Origin: Clostridia bacterium
Lineage (GTDB): Bacteria; Bacillota; Clostridia; Oscillospirales; Acutalibacteraceae
DNA length: 43,539 nt
Assembly: GCA_029007095.1 (NCBI GenBank)
Contig: JAQXHF010000146.1
Coordinates: 1-43,539 of the forward strand
Reading direction: 5' to 3'
Position 1 is the stretch's first letter. Each line of letters starts with the position of its first letter. The translations under genes and the position numbers were made by a program. The notes under the pieces are model-generated. The model had not been told where the DNA came from. It saw nothing but the letters and a program-made list of their open reading frames with translations, and made no database searches. Shown here one piece after another: positions 1-8,591 of the stretch.

Positions 1-497
1 CGCTCGGCTCTGTTTCAAACGCTCAGGACGCGTTTCGTTCAATCTTCGGTGAAAAAAAGTCCACGGCAGACTACAACTACAATACCGATAAAGACGCTTT
101 CGGCACGAACTTTCCTAACGGAACTTTCTCTGCCGACGATATAACTACTGCAAAAGCGGAGCAAAAGGACGGTATAATTACCGTTACCGTAACATTCCCT
201 GATGAAACGAATCCTCAGGACAACGGTATTCTCAGCCGTCTCGGCGGTGACTTTCTCAATGCGGAAAAAATTCAATCAAATCTTACAAATTTCGCCTCCT
301 CTGCAAAAAGCGTCAGCGTTACGGCTTCGGACATAACCGTCGTTGCGCGAATAAACGCTTCTGACAGCCGTCTTGTGTCGATGAATGTTTCTTACACCGA
401 GCGATTCAGCCTGTCGGGAGTAACTCTCGTCAAAATTGACGGCGGTGCTGTATCCGGCAAAGCCGATTTTAAAATTTCCTACACGGATATAGGATAA
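1..497 (+). CDS. C-terminal part of a secreted/anchored hypothetical protein (5' end outside window)
   Basis: The reading frame is open from the first base and ends at the TAA at 495-497, giving about 164 residues with no start in view. The visible part is rich in Ser, Thr, Asn and Asp with alternating hydrophobic residues, which suggests an extracytoplasmic beta-rich domain. I do not recognise the family. The layout (an N-G turn, an alpha segment, then amphipathic beta strands ending in a short polar tail) resembles the C-terminal half of the next gene, so the two may be tandem relatives. No hairpin terminator follows; the next gene has its own extended -10 promoter. Confidence 0.7.
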   Translation, partial: LGSVSNAQDAFRSIFGEKKSTADYNYNTDKDAFGTNFPNGTFSADDITTAKAEQKDGIITVTVTFPDETNPQDNGILSRLGGDFLNAEKIQSNLTNFASSAKSVSVTASDITVVARINASDSRLVSMNVSYTERFSLSGVTLVKIDGGAVSGKADFKISYTDIG

Positions 498-543
498 AAT
501 TGCAATATATTTATCAAAAAATATAGAAATTGAATTTTATTTA

Positions 544-552
544 TGATATAAT
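544..552 (+). promoter_or_regulatory. Extended -10 promoter element (TGATATAAT)
   Basis: TG-N-TATAAT lies 34 bases before the start codon at 586. There is no good -35 hexamer at the expected distance, as is typical of extended -10 promoters. The same TGNTATAAT element recurs at 18097, 23445 and 41696 in this window, which supports it as a local promoter style. Confidence 0.55.
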
Positions 553-585
553 ATCATTCACGAATTATTTAAGGAGTGTTTTCGG

Positions 586-1551
586 ATGAAAGAGAATTGG
601 AAAATATTGATAGGAGTGCTTTCCGCGCTTCTTTGTACCGTTATTGTTTGTATAACCATAAATTTTACTGTCAAACAGGCTGCCAAGGTTCAGGCTGACA
701 GCAACGAAAGCACATCCGAAAACAGTAATTATAACGCCGCCGTCGCTCCCACCGGCAATGTTGTTATCAAAAATCCGGGTATAAATTCCGGCGAAGTAAA
801 CACCGACGCTAACGGTGTAGTTTCTGCCGATAATAATTCTGCCGTTCAGCAGGGTAATTCAAATACGCAGAGCAACAGTACCACTAAATCCAACTCAAAC
901 TCGGTAAATCCTCTCAGCTTTAACAAGGCTCAGCTTGCAGCTTACTACAACTCTTGTCTCAAAAAATCCTATTCGCAAGCGAAAATGACCGCAACAAAGA
1001 CGCAGCATGTTAATGTAACGGTCAGCGGAATCGACATTGGTTCTCTGAATATGGATGTCGATAAAATGGCGCAAAGCATAATTTCTTCAAACACAAAAAA
1101 TAATGACAAGCCCGAAACAAAGACTTTCACTAACGGCAAAGCTTCCGACGGAACTTCGGCAAGCAGCTTTGTAGAGCCTGCAAACCTGTACGCAGAGGCC
1201 GCTAAATCCATCACTATAAAGCAAAGCGGCTCAGGCTATGTTATGAATATAGTTCTCAATCAGGAATCCTGCTCACATACGGGAACCGCAAAATACAATG
1301 CGTCCTGCTCAATGCCTCTCGATATAAATGCTATTGACTTCGGTGCTATCGCTACAATAAACAAGTGTGAATTTAACTATCCCGGAACAAAGCTCACCGC
1401 GACCATTGACTCGCAGGGCAGGGTAACAAGAATTGACACCACTATGCCGCTCACAGTCAAAGACGCGGAGGGCAAGGCAATGGGCGTAACAATTAAAGTT
1501 GCGTCAATCAGCGGCACATGGACCTGCCACGATGTAATGAAATTCTCATAA
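586..1551 (+). CDS. Membrane-anchored or secreted hypothetical protein, 321 aa
   Basis: Residues 8-28 form one strongly hydrophobic segment after a short Lys-containing N-terminus, which fits a signal anchor or signal peptide without a clear lipobox. Residues 35-110 are a low-complexity Asn/Ser/Thr/Gln linker, then a globular domain from about residue 113 (starting around FNKAQLAAYYN) runs to the end. The start is supported by an AAGGAGTG ribosome binding site. No family was recognised. The C-terminal part resembles the partial protein encoded just upstream, so this is probably a tandem pair of extracytoplasmic proteins. It is followed by a strong shared terminator. Confidence 0.75.
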   Translation: MKENWKILIGVLSALLCTVIVCITINFTVKQAAKVQADSNESTSENSNYNAAVAPTGNVVIKNPGINSGEVNTDANGVVSADNNSAVQQGNSNTQSNSTTKSNSNSVNPLSFNKAQLAAYYNSCLKKSYSQAKMTATKTQHVNVTVSGIDIGSLNMDVDKMAQSIISSNTKNNDKPETKTFTNGKASDGTSASSFVEPANLYAEAAKSITIKQSGSGYVMNIVLNQESCSHTGTAKYNASCSMPLDINAIDFGAIATINKCEFNYPGTKLTATIDSQGRVTRIDTTMPLTVKDAEGKAMGVTIKVASISGTWTCHDVMKFS

Positions 1552-1570
1552 AAACAATATCAGAATAGTA

Positions 1571-1608
1571 AAAACGGTTTGTATTGAACTCTCGATACAA
1601 ACCGTTTT
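1571..1608. terminator. Bidirectional intrinsic terminator between convergent genes
   Basis: A perfect 14-bp inverted repeat (AAAACGGTTTGTAT and its complement) flanks a 10-base loop. The A and T runs at the ends of the stem give a U-tract in either direction. It serves the plus-strand gene ending at 1551 and the minus-strand gene ending at 1613. Confidence 0.85.
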
Positions 1609-1612
1609 ATAA

Positions 1613-2515
1613 TTATCTTATCTCTTTTTTTTGTGAAAAATCGGGAAGCTTAATCTTTCCGTTATTATAAAGAAACATAAAAATTCCTGCGCCGCATATC
1701 AAAACATATCCTATCACGCTGTAAACATCCGGCAAATCACCGAAAACAAAATATCCGATTACTGCCGCAAAAATTACCTGAGTATAGTCATAAACCGATA
1801 TTTCCTTTGCCGATGCGTAAATATAAGCTTTTGTTATGCTGAGCTGTCCTATGCAGGCAAAAGTTCCGGCAAGTATGAGATACAAAAGTTGAAGTCCGCT
1901 CATTGTCTCGTAACCCGCCGCCATAAAAGGAATACATACCAAACACGAAAAGGCGGAGAACCAAAATACAATTCGTCTGCTGTTTTCACCGTTTGAGCCG
2001 AGTTTTCTTACAAAAGTGTACGCCATTCCTGCGCCAAGGCCGCCGATGGCTCCCATTACAGCCGCAAATACCGACGGGTTTTCAAATCCCGGTTTAATTA
2101 TCAATAAGCTTCCGCCAAAAGCAACGGCAACTCCGAAAATCTGAACAAAATTCGGTTTTTCTTTTAAAAGAATTACAGAAAAAAGTATTGAGAAAAAAGG
2201 CGATAATTTATTGAGCATATTTGCGTCGGACAAATTTAGATGGCCGAGCGCATAAAAATTGCATAAAAGTCCTACCGTGCCGAAAACGCTTCTGCCGAGC
2301 AGTGACGGAATGTTCTCTTTTTTCGGAATAAATCCGTCGCGGTTTTTGATTATCAGAAAAGTAATAAAAATAAGCGCGATAAAGTTTCGGAAAAAAGCCT
2401 TTTGCATAGCGGGCAAATCACCGGCGAGCTTTACAAAAAGCGACATTCCGGAAAATCCGAGCGCAGCCGAGATGACATAGAATATTCCTTTTGTTTTGTT
2501 GGTAATCGCGGGCAT
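1613..2515 (-). CDS. DMT-superfamily (EamA) transporter
   Basis: About 300 residues with roughly ten hydrophobic segments arranged as two EamA-like halves, the usual length for drug/metabolite transporters. Motifs such as RNFIALIFITFLI near the start and a G-rich half-boundary (GAIGGLGAGMAYT) fit the family. Substrate cannot be predicted; members export amino acids, purines or other small metabolites across the cytoplasmic membrane. I chose the start at 2515 (MPAITNK) because a GAGGCGG ribosome binding site precedes it. A longer frame from 2578 would add a non-conserved, non-hydrophobic stretch that translates the binding site itself. Confidence 0.85.
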   Translation of the reverse strand: MPAITNKTKGIFYVISAALGFSGMSLFVKLAGDLPAMQKAFFRNFIALIFITFLIIKNRDGFIPKKENIPSLLGRSVFGTVGLLCNFYALGHLNLSDANMLNKLSPFFSILFSVILLKEKPNFVQIFGVAVAFGGSLLIIKPGFENPSVFAAVMGAIGGLGAGMAYTFVRKLGSNGENSRRIVFWFSAFSCLVCIPFMAAGYETMSGLQLLYLILAGTFACIGQLSITKAYIYASAKEISVYDYTQVIFAAVIGYFVFGDLPDVYSVIGYVLICGAGIFMFLYNNGKIKLPDFSQKKEIR

Positions 2516-2589
2516 TTTTCCGCCTCTTTCAATTATTTTGCATAGATTATATCGCTGTATGCTATGTTTGTCAATCACAGCAAAAATTA

Positions 2590-2630
2590 AAATTTTCCGC
2601 GCCGTGAGAATTTCGACGCGGAAAAAATTT
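2590..2630 (-). terminator. Intrinsic terminator after the ADP-ribosylglycohydrolase gene
   Basis: AAATTTTCCGCG pairs with CGCGGAAAAAATTT across a loop of about 15 bases, with one extra A-A in the right arm. It sits directly at the stop codon of the minus-strand gene ending at 2629, and the run of T on the minus strand gives the U-tract. Confidence 0.7.
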
Positions 2631-4206
2631 AATCTATATGTTTCATCGTCATTTCGACGCGCTCGGAAATTTTAACCGTTCCTACGCCGAAAATCGAAGT
2701 GTGAAGTGTATCGTTTATCGGTTTTGTCCATTTTTCGGGAATACCGGCAGTTCCCATCGCCATTCCCAATACCGAACCTACGGTCGCGCCGTTACAATCG
2801 GTGTCAAAGCCGGTTTCAACAGCCATACAGATTGACTTGCCGTAATCTGAATTTCCGTAAAGCAGGGAAGCCGCAACTATCATCGCATTCGATATAGTAT
2901 GACACCAACCGTGAGCGCTGTATTCGTCGTATCTTCTGTGAATATCGGCAAAGCAATCCTCCTGTGAAACTCCGTTTTCAAAACCGTTCAAGACATCTGA
3001 AATTGCTTCGTGCAGCCTTGATGTGTGCGGAATTTGAGCAAGTCCGCTAAGGATAATTTCCTTTATATCGTCGGTGCAGGCGGCCGCGGCAATCATTGCA
3101 GAGGCAAACATTTCACCATAAATTCCGTTTTTAATATGAGAAATAGAAGCGTCTCTGAAAGCCATTTCGGCGGCAAACTCAGGGTTGCCCGGATTGATAT
3201 AGCCGAAATAATCTCCGCGAATCTGAGCGCCAATCCATTCACGGTAAGGATTTTTGTAAATTGCGGATTTCGGCGGTTCAAAGCCCTGAATAAAATTGCA
3301 GAAAGCAACCTGCTCGGCAGTAAAATAAGCGTTTTTGCCCTGCATTGTTATCCACGCTCTCGAAACATCGTTGGGAGTGAAATCTTTACCGTATTTTTCG
3401 ATAATTTCCTGTGAAAGCACGACATAATTTGTATCGTCGTCAACAGGCATTCCGTCTACGGTGTCCGCATAGCATTTGTTTTCAAAGTCATATTTATATT
3501 TTTTTAGTATTTCATCATTCAAATCGCTGTGCAAAATGTATCTGTGCATAGGATAGTTGTCTGTTTCTTTAAGGAAAGGTACAAGCTCATCCGTTCTTAT
3601 TCCTTCAACGGTTTTTCCCAAAAGACAGCCGCAAATTCTGCCCATCCATGCGCCGTAAATTTTATCTTTCAGCTTAACTTTGTCAACAGCGCCCAACTCT
3701 GCCGCGTTATTTTTTCTCAGAAGTTTTATTTTATCAAGCTCGGACGGTTCAACATACTTATAATTTTCCTTAAATTTTGAATTAAGAACAATATCAAAGA
3801 GTATATCTCCGAATTTTTCCTTTGCTTCTCCTTTCGGAAGTCCCGAAACAGCTTTGAAAATTTCTTCGTACCTTTCGATATCAAGTCCCTCTTCAATGGA
3901 CTGACAATACTCGGTCATCAAATTTTCGGCATAAGAATTGCCGCTGTCAACATTTTCATAATTCGGTTTGATTTTCTTGTTAAAATTGATTTCATGATTT
4001 TCACGAGAGTCGCTGTCCGTTACTATCGAGTCAATCGAAACATTGAAATATTTTGAAATTTTAATCAGTTTTTCAAGCTCCGGAAGAGAATCTCCGTTTT
4101 CCCATTTCTGAACGGACTGTCTTGAAACGCCGAATAATTCGGCAAACTTTTCCTGAGACAAATTCGCTCCCTGACGAAGCTTGCATATCATATCACTGAC
4201 TGCCAT
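2629..4206 (-). CDS. Xre-type HTH domain fused to ADP-ribosylglycohydrolase (ARH/DraG-like)
   Basis: The protein has 525 residues. Residues 5-60 are a Cro/C1-type helix-turn-helix (SQEKFAELFGVSRQSVQKWENG), residues 65-175 a polar linker, and residues 180-520 an ADP-ribosylglycohydrolase domain. Acidic metal-binding motifs of that family are visible: DDDTN at 256-260 and DTDCNGATVG at 468-477. ARH enzymes use two Mg ions to remove ADP-ribose from proteins or nucleic acids or to hydrolyse related ADP-ribosyl compounds. The fusion suggests a DNA-binding regulator that senses or processes an ADP-ribosylated ligand, but this is inference. The start ATG is preceded by AAGAAGGGTGATG. It is a single-gene unit with its own terminator. 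Confidence 0.88.
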   Translation of the reverse strand: MAVSDMICKLRQGANLSQEKFAELFGVSRQSVQKWENGDSLPELEKLIKISKYFNVSIDSIVTDSDSRENHEINFNKKIKPNYENVDSGNSYAENLMTEYCQSIEEGLDIERYEEIFKAVSGLPKGEAKEKFGDILFDIVLNSKFKENYKYVEPSELDKIKLLRKNNAAELGAVDKVKLKDKIYGAWMGRICGCLLGKTVEGIRTDELVPFLKETDNYPMHRYILHSDLNDEILKKYKYDFENKCYADTVDGMPVDDDTNYVVLSQEIIEKYGKDFTPNDVSRAWITMQGKNAYFTAEQVAFCNFIQGFEPPKSAIYKNPYREWIGAQIRGDYFGYINPGNPEFAAEMAFRDASISHIKNGIYGEMFASAMIAAAACTDDIKEIILSGLAQIPHTSRLHEAISDVLNGFENGVSQEDCFADIHRRYDEYSAHGWCHTISNAMIVAASLLYGNSDYGKSICMAVETGFDTDCNGATVGSVLGMAMGTAGIPEKWTKPINDTLHTSIFGVGTVKISERVEMTMKHID

Positions 4207-4297
4207 AAAACATCACCCTTCTTATTGTATCATTTGTCGAAAAAAATATAAACAAATCGAAGATTGCTTTTTTCGCAACCGTAGGTTGTCAAAAACC

Positions 4298-5164
4298 TTA
4301 AAGAATATCATTTTTACTTATATTTTTGCAACAGGAGATAAATCTGACCGCAACGGGATTCAGCTTCTTTTTAGATTTTATAAGAATTCCCAATTTTCTT
4401 GCGTCTTCGTTTTTTATAGGAATAACTCTGCACGGCGTATTTTTCGGAATGGTAAATTCACTCAATATACAGCAGCCGAGACCGGCGGAAGTCATCGCAG
4501 CCGCGGCAATGCTGTCGCATCGGCAAGGATTTATTTTAGGTTTAACTCCCGCCTTTTCCAGAATAACCGATATATCGTCGCCAATTCCGTCACAGGGGAG
4601 AAAAAACTCCTTACCGTTGAAATATTCAAGTTCAATTTTTTCGGGACAATCGCTGTCCGGAGGTAAAATCGCCAAAAAATTATCTTCAAACAGTTGTATC
4701 CATTCACCTTTATTTTTTTCACGGAAGCTGATAAATCCCAAATCGGTCGAACCGTTTGAAACCGATTCCGATATTTTTTCAACAGAACCTAACTCCACTC
4801 TGAATTCTGCCGCAGGAAAAACTTTTTTAAACTCAGACTCTGCGTGAGGTAAAAAATTTCTTGCCGCTTCCGGGTATGCCGAAATTTTCAGAAGTCTGTC
4901 GCCGTTTTTTACAGCGTTTATAGCTTCGTTCAGCGACTCTCCCGCCGAAGTGAACTGAACTATCGCGGGCATCAGCATCATAGCTTCATCTGTCGGCTCA
5001 ACTCCCGATTTTCCTCGTTTGAGCAAATTTATGCCCATTTCCTTTTCAAGCCTGTTCATCATATTTGTAAGTCCCGCCTGAGTATATCCTATTTTTTCAG
5101 CGGCGGCTGTAAGGCTTCCTATTTGTATAGCTTTTAAAAATGCATTAAGCTTATCAGAGTCCAT
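4298..5164 (-). CDS. LysR-family transcriptional regulator
   Basis: The protein has 288 residues, the usual LysR length. The N-terminal winged HTH occupies residues 1-60 (GSLTAAAEKIGYTQAGLTNMMNRLEKEMGINLLKR), and the rest is a periplasmic-binding-protein-like effector domain with the typical GDRLLKISAYPE strand near residue 90. An AGAGGTG ribosome binding site precedes the start. It is transcribed divergently from the amino acid permease at 5314, and a dyad of LysR type lies between them, so it most likely regulates the permease and itself. The inducer is unknown. Confidence 0.9.
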   Translation of the reverse strand: MDSDKLNAFLKAIQIGSLTAAAEKIGYTQAGLTNMMNRLEKEMGINLLKRGKSGVEPTDEAMMLMPAIVQFTSAGESLNEAINAVKNGDRLLKISAYPEAARNFLPHAESEFKKVFPAAEFRVELGSVEKISESVSNGSTDLGFISFREKNKGEWIQLFEDNFLAILPPDSDCPEKIELEYFNGKEFFLPCDGIGDDISVILEKAGVKPKINPCRCDSIAAAAMTSAGLGCCILSEFTIPKNTPCRVIPIKNEDARKLGILIKSKKKLNPVAVRFISCCKNISKNDIL

Positions 5165-5178
5165 ATTTCACCTCTAAC

Positions 5179-5193
5179 ATAACAATCAGTTAT
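5179..5193. promoter_or_regulatory. Candidate LysR operator (T-N11-A dyad)
   Basis: ATAAC-AATCA-GTTAT is a perfect 5-bp dyad around a 5-base centre. It contains the T-N11-A spacing typical of LysR-family recognition boxes (T at 5180, A at 5192). It lies 15 bases upstream of the LysR start codon and about 50 bases upstream of the probable -10 of the divergent permease. Confidence 0.5.
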
Positions 5194-5240
5194 ACATACA
5201 TTATAATATAGAGTTTTACTTGTTTCAAGTATTATTTTAT

Positions 5241-5246
5241 TATAAT
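5241..5246 (+). promoter_or_regulatory. Probable -10 box of the permease promoter
   Basis: A perfect TATAAT lies about 70 bases before the permease start codon, with a weak TTGTTT 15 bases upstream as a possible -35. A weak -35 fits a promoter that needs an activator such as the adjacent LysR protein. Confidence 0.4.
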
Positions 5247-5313
5247 AGAAAATGGAATTATATTTTACATATTTAAACATAATATATTATAGTTAATTTT
5301 GAGGGGTTATTGT

Positions 5314-6702
5314 ATGGAAAAGAGCGATTCACTTCTTGAAAAAAGATACGGTTTACCTACTGCTGTCGGTATGGTTGTAGGAATTGTTATCGGCAGCGGA
5401 ATATTTTTCAAATCAGAAAAGATTTTGCAATGTACGGGAGGAAATCTGAAACTCGGTATTCTGGCATGGCTTATCGGCGGAATTGTTATTACCTCCTGCG
5501 CGTACTGCTTTGCAATTATGGCTACCAAATATGAGAAGGTAAACGGACTTGTAGATTATTCCGAAATTCTATGCGGTTCAAAATATGCATATATAATCGG
5601 TTGGTTCACCACAACCGTATATTATCCCGCGCTCACCATTGCGCTCGCATGGCTGTGTGCAAGATTTACACTCGTGCTTATAAACAAACCCGAATTAACC
5701 GGAGGCCCGGACAGCGGACTCTGCCTTATTTTATCGGGATTTTTCCTTATAATAAGCTTCGCCATAAACACAATATCGCCTAAAATTGCAGGTAAAATTC
5801 AGGTAAGCTGTACCGTTATCAAGCTTATACCTCTTTTACTTATGGCTGTTGCAGGTACGATTTACGGCTTGACAAAAGGCTGTACCGTTGAAAATTTCAC
5901 TACCGTTGTGGAATCAGTCCCGACAGGCAGCGCAATTTTTAAAGCGGTTTGTGCGACAGCATTTGCATATGACGGCTGGATTATTGCAACATCTATAAAT
6001 TCAGAGCTTCGCGACTCAAAAAAGAATTTGCCGCTCGCTCTTATGTGGGGTTCGCTCATAATAGTTTTCGTTTATATTGCATATTACATCGGTCTTGCCG
6101 GCGGAATAACAAACGCTGAAATGATGGCTAACGGTCAGGCGGGTGCAAAGGCGGCTTTTTCCGCCGTTTTCGGTAAATTCGGCGGTACTGCTTTGTTTGT
6201 TTTCGTCATAATTTCATGTTTCGGAACTCTCAACGGACTTACAATGGGTTGTTCAAGATGCTTCTATTCGCTTGCCGTCAGAAATGAAGGTCCTGCTGTT
6301 AATATGATGAAACAGGTCGATAAAGTAACGAAAATGCCGGTAAATTCATCTGTTGCTTCTCTTACCGTTTGTATCATATGGCTTGTATTTTTCTATTGCT
6401 CACAGTTGTCGGAAATAGGTTCTCATATGGGAATTTTCGCCTTTGATCCGACCGAATTGCCGATAGTCACAATTTACGCTTTTTATATTCCTATTTTTAT
6501 CAGCTTTATAATTAAACATAAGGAGCTTAGCTTTTTCAGCAGATTTATTGCCCCCGTTTTTGCGATAATCAGCAGTCTTTTTATGATTTATGCCGCTGTA
6601 AACGCTCATATTGAAACGATTTTGGGTTATCTTATAATTTTCTCGGTGATAATTCTTGTCGGAATTATTCTTATGAAGCCGCGCTCAAAGAAAAATATTT
6701 AA
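5314..6702 (+). CDS. APC-family amino acid permease
   Basis: The protein has 462 residues and about twelve hydrophobic segments. The first membrane helix carries the GIVIGSGIF motif of APC/LAT-type amino acid transporters, used for substrate backbone binding. It should move an amino acid across the cytoplasmic membrane by proton symport or exchange; the substrate cannot be read from sequence. The start at 5314 (MEKSDS) is chosen because GAGGGG lies 7 bases upstream; an in-frame TTG at 5299 would translate that site. It is divergent from the LysR gene, a common regulator-transporter pair. No obvious terminator follows before the SRP RNA promoter. Confidence 0.88.
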   Translation: MEKSDSLLEKRYGLPTAVGMVVGIVIGSGIFFKSEKILQCTGGNLKLGILAWLIGGIVITSCAYCFAIMATKYEKVNGLVDYSEILCGSKYAYIIGWFTTTVYYPALTIALAWLCARFTLVLINKPELTGGPDSGLCLILSGFFLIISFAINTISPKIAGKIQVSCTVIKLIPLLLMAVAGTIYGLTKGCTVENFTTVVESVPTGSAIFKAVCATAFAYDGWIIATSINSELRDSKKNLPLALMWGSLIIVFVYIAYYIGLAGGITNAEMMANGQAGAKAAFSAVFGKFGGTALFVFVIISCFGTLNGLTMGCSRCFYSLAVRNEGPAVNMMKQVDKVTKMPVNSSVASLTVCIIWLVFFYCSQLSEIGSHMGIFAFDPTELPIVTIYAFYIPIFISFIIKHKELSFFSRFIAPVFAIISSLFMIYAAVNAHIETILGYLIIFSVIILVGIILMKPRSKKNI

Positions 6703-6751
6703 TAAAAACCTATTTATGTGCTTATAAAATAAAGAAAATTTAAAAATACTA

Positions 6752-6780
6752 TTGATAAAATCCGAAAAATATATTATAAT
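6752..6780 (+). promoter_or_regulatory. Strong sigma-A promoter of the SRP RNA gene
   Basis: TTGATA (6752-6757), a 17-base spacer, then a perfect TATAAT (6775-6780). Transcription would begin near 6787, just before the folded RNA. Confidence 0.8.
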
Positions 6781-6786
6781 AACAGA

Positions 6787-6957
6787 GATATTGCAGGAGA
6801 TTGACTCTAAAGCATTATTTCAGTCATGTGGTGTGTTGGTCCTGTGCGACGGGGTGCCGCGAACCATGTCAGGCGGGGAACCGAGCAGCATTAAACGGTT
6901 AACACCGTGCGACACAGTACGGCCTGCACACCATATGACTGAGGTAATGCTTTTTTA
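6787..6957 (+). ncRNA. ffs: Signal recognition particle RNA (small bacterial type) with terminator
   Basis: The apical SRP helix 8 is visible: GTCAGG and AGCAGC form the conserved asymmetric loop around CGG-GGAA-CCG, a GNRA-type tetraloop. This is the binding site for the M domain of Ffh. A 24-bp outer stem (6812-6835 with 6927-6950, including G-U pairs) closes the molecule and is followed directly by TTTTTT, which acts as the terminator. The gene lies directly upstream of dnaX, its usual place in many Firmicutes. The folded part is about 139 nt, longer than the E. coli 4.5S RNA but shorter than the Bacillus form with an Alu domain. The 5' end is inferred from the promoter; the mature end is probably nearer 6812. 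Confidence 0.9.
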
Positions 6958-6982
6958 TTTATTTTTTACCGGGGGTGTTTAG

Positions 6983-8572
6983 ATGTATAAGGTTCTTTAC
7001 CGCAAGTGGCGGCCGCAGACTTTTGCGGATGTTACAGGTCAGGAACATATCACATCCACTCTGGCTAACGAGGTTGAAGCCGGTAAGGTTTCTCACGCTT
7101 ATCTTTTCACAGGTTCGAGAGGTACAGGAAAGACTACCTGCGCCAAAATTCTCGCAAAGGCAGTAAATTGTCTGCACCCGGTCAACGGAAATCCCTGCAA
7201 CGAATGTGAAATATGCCGCGGAATTGACGACGGCTCTATCCTCGATGTAATTGAAATAGACGCTGCAAGCAACAACGGCGTTGATAATATACGCGACCTC
7301 AGAGAAGAAGCAAATTTCACTCCCGTAAATGCAAAATACAGGGTTTATATAATCGACGAGGTTCATATGCTTTCGATAGGCGCTTTTAACGCGCTTTTAA
7401 AAACGCTTGAAGAACCTCCCGAACATGTTAAATTCATACTCGCAACTACCGAGGTTCATAAATTGCCGGCAACTATACTGTCAAGATGTCAGCGATTTGA
7501 CTTTCACAGGATAAAACCTGAGGATATTAAATCAAGGCTCGATTATGTTGCAGAGAGGGAAAATATAGAACTTGATTCGGACGCCGCCATGCTTATAGCA
7601 AGAATTGCCGACGGCGCGCTCAGAGACGCTCTTTCTGTTCTCGACCGCTGTTCCGGAATAAATAATCATGTTACTTGCGAGGTTGTAAGCGAAGCGGCGG
7701 GACTTGCCGGCAAGGATTATCTTTTTGAGCTTGCCGAAAGTATAAATAATTCTGATATATCAAAATCACTTTCTGTAATCGACAGACTTCACAATGATTC
7801 CTGCGATATGGAAAGGCTTTGTTCGGAGCTTACTAATCATTACAGAAATTTAATGATTATAAAAACCGTCAAAAATCCCAATGAACTTATAGTTTGCACA
7901 AGCGCTGATTTTGAAATGTATAAAAGTCAGTCTGAAAAAATAAATCTGCAAAAAATTCTCAACTGCCTTACAGAGCTTGAAAAATGCTCCGCAGTAATAA
8001 AAACAAGCATATCAAAAAGAACTTCAATGGAAATGACCGTCATAAAAATGTGCTGCGGTGAAAAAAACAGTGATAATTCTTCCTTTGAGGAGCGAATTGA
8101 ACGGCTTGAAAATATAATAAACAGCGGAAAAATTACAATAGACTCAAAAGCTGAGAATTCCGAGCCTGTAAAAGTCGAAAAAACTTTCAGCGTAAATGAA
8201 AATAATAATGTAGCAAACAATACAAATTCACAGGAAAAAACCGAAAACAGTCAAAATGAAGAATCAAGTGAAAACGATGTTGAATTTTTACAATGGAGCG
8301 AGGTTATCGACAAGCTTAATGAAACCGACAAACCTCTGACCGGTATATTAAATCCGTCTTTTGCTTATATTCGCGGAGATTTTCTTCTTATAAAATGTGA
8401 TAATCCTATTTTTTCACAATTTATAAGGCAAGCTAACCACGCAACTGCTATTAAAAAGGCAATTTTTGATGTTTGCGGTAAAAAATACAGGCTCGGAATA
8501 TATAAAAATTCCGAAAGTCAGAAAAATAATAAAGATCCGCTTGCGGAACTTATAAAAAAAATAGAAAATTAA
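6983..8572 (+). CDS. dnaX: DNA polymerase III subunit gamma/tau
   Basis: The 529-residue clamp-loader ATPase drives loading of the beta clamp on DNA. The Walker A motif GSRGTGKTT is near residue 45, a four-Cys zinc module follows (CLHPVNGNPCNECEIC), and Walker B/sensor elements are seen in DEVHML and LATTEVHKLPATILSRCQRF. The SRC arginine-finger motif is intact. The C-terminal part after about residue 370 is a Glu/Asn-rich linker followed by a short tau-like domain. GGGGGTG is the ribosome binding site. It heads a dnaX-ybaB-recR operon, the usual Firmicutes order. Confidence 0.97.
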   Translation: MYKVLYRKWRPQTFADVTGQEHITSTLANEVEAGKVSHAYLFTGSRGTGKTTCAKILAKAVNCLHPVNGNPCNECEICRGIDDGSILDVIEIDAASNNGVDNIRDLREEANFTPVNAKYRVYIIDEVHMLSIGAFNALLKTLEEPPEHVKFILATTEVHKLPATILSRCQRFDFHRIKPEDIKSRLDYVAERENIELDSDAAMLIARIADGALRDALSVLDRCSGINNHVTCEVVSEAAGLAGKDYLFELAESINNSDISKSLSVIDRLHNDSCDMERLCSELTNHYRNLMIIKTVKNPNELIVCTSADFEMYKSQSEKINLQKILNCLTELEKCSAVIKTSISKRTSMEMTVIKMCCGEKNSDNSSFEERIERLENIINSGKITIDSKAENSEPVKVEKTFSVNENNNVANNTNSQEKTENSQNEESSENDVEFLQWSEVIDKLNETDKPLTGILNPSFAYIRGDFLLIKCDNPIFSQFIRQANHATAIKKAIFDVCGKKYRLGIYKNSESQKNNKDPLAELIKKIEN

Positions 8573-8591
8573 CTTTGAAAGGAAATTTATT

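Noticed and set aside
4181..4666. 161-residue plus-strand frame across the LysR and ADP-ribosylglycohydrolase genes
   Set aside because: It is antisense to clear coding regions and has odd composition (many Phe, Arg, Asn).
6752..6982. 76-residue open frame covering the SRP RNA region
   Set aside because: It overlaps the promoter and the folded RNA exactly, and has no ribosome binding site.
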